Origin: Temnopleurus reevesii
Taxonomy: Eukaryota; Echinodermata; Echinoidea; Temnopleuroida; Temnopleuridae
Direction: 5' to 3'
DNA: 64,000 nt
Assembly (NCBI GenBank): GCA_036244855.1
Contig: BQKZ01000084.1
Location: 13,515 to 77,514 of the forward strand
Shown here: positions 34,901 to 46,900 of the stretch, one piece after another
Layout of the letters: the number at the start of each line of letters is the position of its first letter
Position numbering within the stretch: position 1 is the stretch's first letter
Translations under genes and position numbers: made by a program
Notes under the pieces: model-generated
Seen by the model: the letters and a program-made list of their open reading frames with translations, nothing else
Databases searched by the model: none
Told to the model about the DNA's origin: nothing

Positions 34901-37900
34901 CTTCATCGGACTCTGCCGTGAATGGGTGTTTTCTGACAGGTTTGCCATGGCAACCACCGATCACAAACGAGAGTGGGTCTGTGCAACATGTTGACCGTAC
35001 AGCTGAAGAGTTCTGCAAAACACAAGAAAATCAGTCAATTTGTAATGTACATATTAGAACTAGGAAGAGTTACTATCAGTTAAGTTGTGTATTACATACA
35101 AATAATATCCAGCCTAAATAATTTGGACATATCACTACTGAAATTATTCTTTAGATTTGTTGCTTGTAATGTAATCATATCTATAACAGTTGACAGCTAA
35201 CTGGATTTTGCACATTCAGAATGCACAGCTGCTAGCCTCATATTTATAAAAATCATATTATTTTATCATATCATCTTATATTCAAAGAAAAAAAAAATCA
35301 TATTCTTAGTTTCCGTGCACTTTCCAACAATGTATCTCAAGGACTATAAATGTCCTATTTTTTAATGGGATAAAATCCTACTAGTTGGCAGTCTTGATCA
35401 GAAATTTGAGAGGCATACAAAGTGAGCTAACCTTTGAGGCATCATCATCAGTAGCATCATCCTAACATCATAGTTTGGATTCCGGTAATCTACACCAGTC
35501 TCTTTGATACTAAGANNNNNNNNNNNNNNNNNNNNNNNNNNNNNNNNNNNNNNNNNNNNNNNNNNNNNNNNNNNNNNNNNNNNNNNNNNNNNNNNNNNNN
35601 NNNNNNNNNNNNNNNNNNNNNNNNNNNNNNNNNNNNNNNNNNNNNNNNNNNNNNNNNNNNNNNNNNNNNNNNNNNNNNNNNNNNNNNNNNNNNNNNNNNN
35701 NNNNNNNNNNNNNNNNNNNNNNNNNNNNNNNNNNNNNNNNNNNNNNNNNNNNNNNNNNNNNNNNNNNNNNNNNNNNNNNNNNNNNNNNNNNNNNNNNNNN
35801 NNNNNNNNNNNNNNNNNNNNNNNNNNNNNNNNNNNNNNNNNNNNNNNNNNNNNNNNNNNNNNNNNNNNNNNNNNNNNNNNNNNNNNNNNNNNNNNNNNNN
35901 NNNNNNNNNNNNNNNNNNNNNNNNNNNNNNNNNNNNNNNNNNNNNNNNNNNNNNNNNNNNNNNNNNNNNNNNNNNNNNNNNNNNNNNNNNNNNNNNNNNN
36001 NNNNNNNNNNNNNNNNNNNNNNNNNNNNNNNNNNNNNNNNNNNNNNNNNNNNNNNNNNNNNNNNNNNNNNNNNNNNNNNNNNNNNNNNNNNNNNNNNNNN
36101 NNNNNNNNNNNNNNNNNNNNNNNNNNNNNNNNNNNNNNNNNNNNNNNNNNNNNNNNNNNNNNNNNNNNNNNNNNNNNNNNNNNNNNNNNNNNNNNNNNNN
36201 NNNNNNNNNNNNNNNNNNNNNNNNNNNNNNNNNNNNNNNNNNNNNNNNNNNNNNNNNNNNNNNNNNNNNNNNNNNNNNNNNNNNNNNNNNNNNNNNNNNN
36301 NNNNNNNNNNNNNNNNNNNNNNNNNNNNNNNNNNNNNNNNNNNNNNNNNNNNNNNNNNNNNNNNNNNNNNNNNNNNNNNNNNNNNNNNNNNNNNNNNNNN
36401 NNNNNNNNNNNNNNNNNNNNNNNNNNNNNNNNNNNNNNNNNNNNNNNNNNNNNNNNNNNNNNNNNNNNNNNNTTACCTTTGTGAGTTGTAGACTTATTAC
36501 TGGTTCACTGAGCGTCGTATCTGTAGAATCATCCCAACATCTTAGTTTGGAGCCTTGTAATCTACACCAAAGTCTGTTTGATTATAAGAATATCGTTACC
36601 AAAGATAGATCTTACCTTTGTGAGTTGTAGACTTATTACTGGTTCACTGAGCGTCGTATCTGTAGAATCATCCCAACATCTTAGTTTGGAGCCTTGTAAT
36701 CTACACCAAAGTCTGTTTGATTATAAGAATATCGTTACCAAAGATAGATCTTACCTTTGTGAGTTGTAGACTTATTACTGGTTCACTGAGCGTCGTATCT
36801 GTAGAATCATCCCAACATCTTAGTTTTGATCCCTGTAATCTACACCACAGTCTGTTTGATACTGGTTTGCCTTGGAATTCATCCTGAAATAAGAGTCGTA
36901 AATAAATAATGATCAATAATAATAATGACATCTAATTACCCAGGGTAGCCAATTCAGAGGTAACTGTACAATGTCAGTCTTATTTAAGGAGATTTTTCCC
37001 TTCTTGGTCTGTTACCTTGCTTATGAAATACTGATGGTTTGTTTTATTGCAGTGTTTATGTATATCTGTTAATGTAATTGTACTTTGGTTTTTTTTTCAT
37101 TGCTGAGTTGAAATAAACCATTTCACCATTGAAACATTGAACCAATTTCTCTACCAATAAGACATACAGAATCATTATCATTGTTAACCCAGCTAATTGG
37201 ATTCAGACATAAACATATACAATATGGAGTATTCTGAAAACAAAATGTCCCTGACAAAGTGGCCATATTAAGGATATTTCATGATTCATAAACATAATCG
37301 TAGTTTTGATCCCTGTAATCTACACCAGAGTCTGTTTGATACTGGGTTACCTGGGAATTTATCCTGAAACGAGAGTGGAACATAAATACGGATTGATAAT
37401 ATTAATATGTATTATCTACACTTTAGTGGAATTTTTTAGGAATTTTGACCTACAATCCTCAGCCATGCACAGAGGTTGAGCTCCAAGATGATAGCAGATG
37501 TTAACAAACAGTGATAATTGTGGTAATAGTAGTGGTGATGGAGGTGTTGGTGGTGTTAATGGTAGTGGAGGTGATGGTGATAGTGGTTGTGGTGTTGGTG
37601 GTGTTGGTGGTGGTAGTGGTGGTGATGGTGGTGGTGGTTGTGGTATTTGTGATGGTGGTGGTGGTGGTGATGGTTGGGATGATGGTAGTGGTGATGGTGA
37701 TGGTGGTGGCGGTGGTGGTGGTGGTTATGGTGGTAGTAATGGGTAATAGTGGTGATGATAGTGATGATGATGATGATGATGACGATGATGATTTTGATGG
37801 TGATGATGGTGTTGGTGGTGGAAGATGTAGCAGAAGCATCATTTTCACTGTAATACTAAATTCTAAGCTACTCACCTGATACGAGAGGTACCCTGACATA

Positions 37901-40900
37901 CAATCCTCTGCCATGCACAGAGGCTGGACAGCAAGACGACAGCAGATGTTACCAAACAATGGTAACTGGTGTGGAGTGTTATCATCTGAAATAATGCAAA
38001 AATAGGTGAAATACAATGTAAATCATTAATTTCTTTTTCTGATTTCAGGAGAGGGGATTTATATGGCTCCATGGAACATTCCCCCCTCTCACCTGCCTAC
38101 ACTATGAGCAAAATGGACAAAGGACTGGGCTGAAGTAAAGTACTTCCATTCAGGCATTCCTAATAGCTACATGTACAAAAAAGAAATGTCCTCCCTTCTT
38201 ATTCTGCTATGAAATGTTGAACTGGTTTCACATCTCTTGGGTGAATGAGCAGGTAAGATAATCTATCAAGTGTTCTTGAAGTTAACGTGAAAGCTTAAAC
38301 AATGTTGTTTACTTTGTCCCACTCATTTGTCCCTTCAGCTCACAGTGCCTGCAGCCATAGATAGGTAAGGAGTTACATTTAATTTAGTTTCATTGATTTT
38401 TGCAACACCCCTTCCTATCCTCTAGATGCTTTCATTGTCTATAGAAACATTTCACCCAACCTTTTTCCGCTGTGAGATCAAATGTCTGTAATTGATCGCT
38501 GATCTTGACTCAATCTTGAAATCTAAGTCTGGCTCTGGCTACTAAGCTGTACCTGTCTTGACACATGCACAACTGATGTGCGCAGTCACCAATGCACACA
38601 TCAGATAAGCACTTGTTTTATACCTTTCACAAGCCTCCATCCATCAATTTTCAAAGCCCACTATTGTCGAAGCGTTAGAACATTTTTGGACTTACCTTTT
38701 TCTGCTGCAAGATCAAATGTCTGAACTTGGTCGCTAACATCTTGTAATCTGAGTCTCGCTCTAGCTACTAAGCTGTATCGTGGTCCTTCGTTCTGCTCCT
38801 CATCAGCCTATCATGAGAACAACAAAACAACATTAACCCGATGCACTCCAAAACTGGGCAGTTTCTTTACAGAACCTATGGGATTAATACAATTCAGCAG
38901 TTATTTTGTTGCAAGTTGAGATAACACCGTTATTATAGTCAGTTCTCTATCGCATGATTGAAACGCACTGAAAGAAATTCATTGGGATGTGATTAAATTT
39001 GAAATCCCAGGAATTCTTTGGAAATTGAATTTTATCAATGTGCATCTGATCTTATTTGTAAATATCCTTGAATTTCAATATATTCAATATTCTTTGCAAA
39101 TTTACTACCTTTAATATTCTGTGGAGAACTGCTTTTCAACTTTGATAGCGAATCCAAGCTAAGATAAACATGCCTCAGTTTCATGAAAGGAATATCCTCT
39201 CCTACAGATTATGCAATATATTTTGTGGAAATAATGAATATTGGGGAAATAAATTTTTGCCAATGTGTACATCATGCTTGCAAATTACTGAAACATATAA
39301 TTTCAAAGGAGCAAGATTTCTGCTTTTGAAATAATATAGCCATGACAGAATAACTGTTCATCTCAAACACCTCACAGATGAATACATCTTATGAATGAAT
39401 AATCGCCCAAACCAAAGTGGCTTTTAATAATTCAAAACGTATTACTTACCCAGGCCTCCCAACCCATATCATGGAAAAAGAAGAATAATTTGCTGAAAAA
39501 AGAGGAAAGAAACCAGGTTTTCCAAAAGAATGTGTAGTAGAATTATCTTTTTAAATGGGGTTAAAACTCTCTCAAAATAGTAAAAAAATCATAGTTTTTC
39601 CTCAAAATACCTAATGGTTGGAAGATCTGCGAACCTGTTGTAGGTTCAATTTCTCAAGTAAGACAAATTTTTGCAATCCAAAGATATTCGACTGATAGAT
39701 AATTAAGCTTACATAAAAAACACACTCACCGCACTGGTCGAGTTGACCTGTGTTCTATGACCTACACTACCGCGACGCCCCACTGACGTGGAGAGGGCGC
39801 TAAGCTTTCGTCTGATCTTCTGCGGTGTGCTGGCTATCGTCATGTCATTGTGGAGGTTGTAGGAGTACACCTCTAGGACGCATGTGAAATCGGGCTTGAC
39901 ATTGTCACTGTAATAGCATAGAAACACATCATATAAGACAAACATCTATTCGTATGAACTAATATTTTCTGATCTTCCACTAAAAACTAGCAATTGTCAT
40001 GTCATTGTGAAGGTTATAGGAGTACACCTCTAGGACGCATGTGAAATCGGGCTTGACATTGTCACTGCAAAAAGAAGAAAAAACAAACCAGAGGAGATCT
40101 ATAATGTAAGATGTAAACATATAATTTGCATGGGTTCATATTTTCTCATCTTGTGTGGTATGCTAGTTATCGTCATGTCATTGTGGAGGTTGTAGGAGTA
40201 CACCTCAAGAACACAGGTGAAATCGGGCTTCACGTTGTCACTGCAAAACAGAGGGACATCATTCACAAAGCACATTTAAAATCAATTTAGATTTTGAAAG
40301 TAATGCATGAGAAGCTGTCACTAAAAAGTGTTGATATTTGGAAGTGACTTACAAAATATCATTTAAAAACTCTTTGAAAATCGTTAAAAATATTATCTGA
40401 GCTATATTTTCATAATTAAAATGATTGCAAACATGTTTCAATAAATGATTGTAATAATCAATACAATGCAACCCCATGCAACCCCATATTATACAATGTA
40501 AAGGTGGCTCTAGTTAAAACAAATTAATCTCTTTTTAATGACATTTGATAGAGATTTCAAGGCTGTTTGAAATAATCACAAACTGTATATAAATAAAGTT
40601 ATTCATTCATTCAATAAAAGAAGAGAAAAACTCTCACACACAAAATATTTATGTTGATGTTTTTTAAACATCTTTTTTTTTCAAGCTTTTGCTCAGTCCT
40701 TTTCGGAACTATTTCTTGAAAGATAACCCTAAAACTGATGCAACCTCCAACCTATTCCAAAATTATGTATATGTATTTGTATCTGTGTTTGTTTATCGAA
40801 CAGAAGTCACATCTATATTTTGTTTGAACAGTCATTAAAAATGAATGTGGCAGATTAATATAAACTTACAAGACAACAACATCTTTGAAGCTGACATCTG

Positions 40901-43900
40901 TTGCTGTGCGGTCAATGTTCGACACTAGTTGGGTAGCGTTTATTTGCGTGTCTACTTTCAGCAGGCAGAAAACAGCATATCTGTGATGATCTAAAGTAAA
41001 TAAATAAATAAATAAATGAATCAAATGGAATTGCTCAGATTACTATAAACTAAGAAAAAGAACGTATTTGAAGGAGATATCTGTAGCTGTCCAATCAATG
41101 TTCGATACGAGCTGGGTAGCGTTGATTTGTGTGTCTACTTTCAGCAGGCAGAAAACAGCATATCTGTGATGATCTAAAGGAAATTTTTAAAAACAAAGAA
41201 TAAAGCATTTAACTATTTTGGCTACATTATGTTTGCATTTGAAGGGTTCAGTGGAAAAATAACAAAGTACCATTCACTCTTTGTCTAATTCCCCCACCAA
41301 CAATAAAAGAAAATTAAGACATTCAGATGGCACCATGCAAATTCATCGTAAACAAGTAATGTGATATAAACTTCCGGTTACAGACATTTGTACATGAGCA
41401 TTCCACTTGTCAGGTATTATATCGAAAAATCATGTTTGTTTTATGCTTTGTTCAAATATTCTATATCAATTATTATTAAACCATGGTGTGCGCCTTTGAT
41501 GCATCATGTAACTCTGATGATGCTGAAGGAAAAAAATCAGCAAATTTCAATATGAAATGTAGTAAAAACTAAAATGAAATGAAGAAAATAATTACATTTG
41601 ACTGACTAACACTACTATAGAATAGTGGTATGATTGGGTAACCAAACATTCTTTTGATTTGGCCATATAACAAAAATATACTGTTGACCCAGCGGATTTG
41701 GTAAAGGTATGAAGCCACGGCAGAAGTAAAATGCTGTAGCAACTTTGCTTCACCTCAAAATCTGCCAAGGCAATCTACTGGACTTCATAAAAATCACTCA
41801 AATGCTGTGTTTTCCAGCATTATGGATGTGTGCAAACATACTTTAGCAGTTGTGAAAGCAGGAGGAAAACCTGAGATGTATCGATTTCATTTAATCTCAT
41901 CAAGTTATCAAAAGGGAGGGAAAATGATCTCCAAGTTTTCTTTAATATCTCTCTTTTTTGGAAGCATCATGGTGTAGTGGTTTGGTCTCCTGCCTTTCAA
42001 CCCGAGGGTCGCAGATTCAAATCCAAACCGTAATGTTAATTTCCTTCAACAAGAAATTTACCCACATTGTGTTTCACTCGACCCAGGTGGTATGAACGAG
42101 TAGCTGACAGGATTTTTTTTCCTTGAAATGCAGCGCACTACTTATAGCTGCTTTGCTAAAGCCAGGGTAATTTCACTACATTGTAGAGTGCTTAGGGATG
42201 ACTGATAAACTTAGTGTTAGGCATTTTATAAGAACATATTATTATCATTATATTATTATTGTTACAATGTTAACTGGCTATTGAACTTCAACTCAGGATC
42301 TGCCAAGGCAATCTGCCTGACTTGACAATCACTCAAAGGCTGTGCTTTCCAGCATTATGGGCATGTGCAAACAGACTTTAGCAGATGTGAGAGAAGAAGA
42401 AAAATCTCAGATGTATCAATTTCATTTAATCTCATTAAGTTATCAAAAGGGAGGGAAAATGATCTCCAAGTTTTCTTTAATATCTATCTTTATTTCCTCA
42501 TTCCTTCCTGTATTTGTGTTCTTGGCCAATGAACTTTGGAACTGGGTAATGTTGATCAAGGAAATCTATTCGGGAGGGGGGGGGGGGGGGGTGACATTTT
42601 GGTGAAATTTTCTTGATGGGCATTACACCTCTGTTCAGGGTGCTACAAGAATTTTTTGCACCACTTGCCCAACAGCACAAGTGGCTTCTCATATTAATGG
42701 CCCAAACACAATTTCTATATGCCTTGTTAGGCATGTGGGTTTGTAGCGCCATGCTGTTTTTGAAGTTGAACCCTAAAAAAAAGTATGAACCCCTTCTTTT
42801 TTAATCTGCACCTCTGTCTGGAGGCAAGATCCGAGGGGTATCCATGATCAGAGGAGTATGTGAGACTCTGTGGTTGGGTGGTTTGTAGTTCCTGTGTGTT
42901 TAGTGCAAGCAGGGAAAACTCACATCTCCCTGGTGCAAGGGAATGTGCAGAGCTAGAGATATTAGAACACAGAATCCTCAACTGGATTACTTTAGAGATG
43001 AAAACTTTAGTAGAAGCAGAACAGAGTAAATCGCTACAGACAATGTTTCTGAAAAACCTGAATAAATTGTGATCAAGAGTTCTTAAATGGACTGGTGTTT
43101 ATAACATTTGAAAAGATTTCTAAAATAAAATATAATTCATATTATCATGCCAAAGAAACCAATTGGCTGATTAATTGATAAATGTGTTAATTGGCTCATG
43201 ACACAATAATATATAGAGATTAATGAAAGAAAAGATACAGATAAAATTAGACACAAACTAGTCACTACAAACAGTCATAAGAGATTCAGGTGTTAATTGC
43301 CATGACAACAAANAGATTAATGAAAGAAAAGATACAGATAAAATTAGACACAAACTAGTCACTACAAACAGTCATAAGAGATTCAGGTGTTAATTGCCAT
43401 GACAACAAAGCCTATCACATAAGGTTGAAAACCAATGTAAGTCACGAACAAGATTGTCTGAGTAGAGTCATTGTTTACTTTCTTAAATTGGTAAATGGGA
43501 GGTGCGTTATCTGTAGGAGAGGATATTCCTTTCATGAAACTGAGGCATGTTTATCATAGCTTGGATTCGCTATCAAAGTTGAAAAGCAGTTCTCCACAGA
43601 ATATTAAAGGCATTAAAATTGCAAAGACACTTAAATTTTCCTGATTTTTCAAAGCAAATGAAAGTTTATATTTCCAGAATACATTTGCGAGTGTTTATAC
43701 ATAGGGGCTTATGTTCTGTTTATGATTTATCAAAAGGGGAGGTCAAGCAATTTTTAGGATTCAGTCGTGTCGAGAATAAACATTTTCCCCCTTGGTCTAA
43801 TAATTCCCCCACCCCTTGAAAGTTTATGTTTTCAGAATACAGATGTTAGTGTTTATACAAGCGGCCAACTCTGGTGGCGGCTCCTCTGTTTATGATTTAT

Positions 43901-46900
43901 CACAAACTCATTAGGCCTTGTTAGCGATTCTGCACAGTGCACAGGGACGAAAGGGTGTCTCATTCCTCTGAGGAGAAAATCTAGTATGCAAACCATGTCA
44001 CCATGAAATATAGCAAAATTGTCTAGGGAAGGGGGCCCCCCGTCTTCATTGTATGAGGTATTCCCAATACTGGTTTATTGTAGGCCGTTTGATCTATCTT
44101 GAATACATGTTTATATCAATCTGTCCATGAAAAATATCTGAGTATTGAAATAAAAAATAATGATATATTGCATTATAGCAATATTGTATAGGGAGAGGGC
44201 CCCCGTTTTTATTATACGAGGTATCCCTGACTGTAGGTCTCTTGATTTTGTACCCTGGATTAAATTATAATTTTTATCCATCTCTGAAAAAATAATCTGA
44301 AAACAAAATTTAGTATGCAAACCATGTCACCATGACATATAGCAATATTGTCTAGGGAGGGGGCCATCCTCATTGTACGAGGTACTGTATGCCTGATAAT
44401 GGTCTACTATAGCTCTCTTGATTTTGTACCCTGGATTAAATTATATCCATCTCTGAAGAAAAATCTGAAAACAAAATTGATAGAAGATCATGTCACAATG
44501 AAACATAGCATGAACGTCTAGCGGAGGGGGTTAACTTCATTGTATGAGGTACATGTATCCCTGATTCTTGTCTACTGAAGGTTCTCCTGAATAAGCCTGT
44601 CTATGAAAAAATCTAAGAAAATCATAGTACTGTAAAATATAGCAACCTTGTCTAGGGAGGGGGCCATCTCCATTGAATGAGGTACATTGAATGAGGTATC
44701 TCTGATACTGGTCTACTGTCAGATTCCCTGAATAAATAATTATATCCGTATATCTGTCTATGAAACAAATTTAAAGAATTAAGTATGCAAACATGTAGGG
44801 ATGGTGTCTAAGGAGGGGGCCATTTTCATCTATGATACTGGTATATTCTGAGGAAGTTTGCACTACGACGAATTACCATATTCCTATTAATGTTCAAACA
44901 TCGATGTTAGGTTCACAGTAATATGACATGCGGACACAATTTTCTGGTGATATGGATCCCAATACGAATCACTTTGCAGTGTGATTTGTACGTTGATATA
45001 ATTAATCCCACAATGCATCACACATTACAGATTTCCCCCATGCGGGTACATGTGTGCAGCGATTGTTATGATTTAGGGATCGCTCTACTTCTTGGTTGTG
45101 AGGAGTATTTCGCCATGTAACTTTGCTTATTTGTCATACATTTTGTTCAATTTGACTCCTTTAATTTTCCAGTTCACAAAGCAGAAAATTCATGTACATA
45201 TCATCACTAGATGTGAAAGTCAATCCGACTGAATTATATGTGAAATTCCCTGAACCGACTTTCATCACATTAATGCTTTTCTAAACGCTTTAAAGTTACA
45301 TTCATTAAGCAGACATTACATTTAGCTTAATGTAAAAGTCATTTCACTAGCACAATCATGACTGAATGTTAACATCCACCAAGCAGACAGGCGTGGGTGT
45401 TTGTGAGGGGTAAACATCTTCGTAGGTCAGACCTTATCAGAGCAGAGATGCCAATCATTTCGGAACATGTGTGACACAAATTTAAAATGAGAATAATGAA
45501 ACAGCTGAACAAAATTGAAAAAAAAAAGACAAAAAAACATATTCTTAGCTTTTCACTTGTGATGAAAGCCTTAAATTCATTTGAAAAATAGACCTCATGC
45601 ATATTCTGGAACAGTAGGCATCTCTGCATTATTGGTAATATCTGGATGTATAAATATTAATTTCATTGCCACAATCACGACTGAATGTTAACATTCACCG
45701 AGCAGACAGGCGTGGGTGTTTGCGAGAGGTAAACATCTTTGTAGCTGTCAAACCTCCGCCAGTATTACACATGTAGGAAGTGTTCATTAGACCAATNCTC
45801 TGTTTATGATTTATCACAAACTCATTAGGCCTTGTTACCGATTCTGCACAGTGCACAGGGATGAAGGAGTAATCTCATTCATTTGAGAAAATTTAGTATG
45901 CAAACCATGTCACCATGAAATATAGCAAAATTTTCTAGGGAGGGGGCTCATCCTTATTCTTTGAGGTATCCCTGATACTGGTCTACTATAGCTCTCTTGA
46001 TTTTGTACCCTGGATTAAATTATATCCATCTCTGAAAAAAATAATCTGAAAACAAAATTTAGTATGCAAACCATGTCACCATGAAATATAGCAATATTGT
46101 CTGGGGAGGGGGCTCATCCTTATTGTACGAGGTATCCCTGATAATGGTCTACTATGGTTCTTTTGATTTTGTACCCTGGATTAAATCTTATCCATCTCTG
46201 AAGAAAAATCTGAAAACAAAATTGATAGAACATCATGTCACAATTTAATATAGCTTTGGTGTCTAGAGATAGGGGCCATCCTCATTGTACGAGGTATCCC
46301 TTATAATGGTCTACTGTAGGTTTCCCTAAATACATTATTAGGGACCTTTAGCATGTACAAGACGGTATGGCTGATCACAACGTTAGCTCTAAGGTCCGTT
46401 CCAGAAGGGTGCACCAACACAACACTACTTCTTGAATGGACCTTAGAGTTAACGTTGTGATCGGCACTACCGTCTTGTACATGCTAAAGGTCCCTATTAT
46501 CATATCCGTCTGCCTATGAAAAACAAATTTGAGAATAAAATAGAAAATCAACGACCTTGTTCTTTATTTGTCAAATCTTCTAATTCCTTATCTGTTACAT
46601 TCATTTTCTACCAGTAATTCCAGTATTATGTTAAAAAGTCCACATGTGCGCTTTGAAACATCCTAATAAAGCACCCAATAAATGTTATTATTATTATAAT
46701 CATAAATCACAGTACTGTAAAATATGGCAATATTGTTTAGAGATGGGGGCCATCGTGATTGTACGACGTATCACTGATAATGGTCTACTATAGCTCTATT
46801 GATTTTGAAACCCTGATTAAATTATTCCATCTCTGCAAGAAAAAAATCTGAAAACAAAATTGATAAAACATGAACTGTCAAATTGAAATATAGTGTTTGC

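Larger units (their letters stand above)
27376..35515. other. Haplotype C contig: alternative allele of 18,374-26,202
   Basis: The contig is colinear with 18,374-26,202 throughout. Offsets are constant (9,189) for long stretches, and ORFs and exons appear in the same order. Its first 170 bases are identical to 16,477-16,646, the end of the first contig, but differ at several positions from 18,376-18,547. It was therefore joined from the other parental chromosome. Confidence 0.88.

Noticed and set aside
19676..35121. Many short ORFs conserved between 19.7-25.8 kb and 28.9-35.1 kb
   Set aside because: Conservation reflects two near-identical haplotypes, not selection. Only the rhotekin exons show splice sites, family similarity or a synonymous bias.
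35504..36484. 326-residue ORF across the first N gap
   Set aside because: It consists almost entirely of undetermined bases. The flanks are repeat copies of rhotekin exon 9.
39439..39481. Candidate extra rhotekin exon between exons 5 and 7, with cag acceptor and gtaagt donor, 43 bases
   Set aside because: Exon 5 joins exon 7 in frame without it. Inserted in the required phase it gives an early stop and it matches nothing in vertebrate rhotekin. It could be a poison exon, which only transcripts could show.
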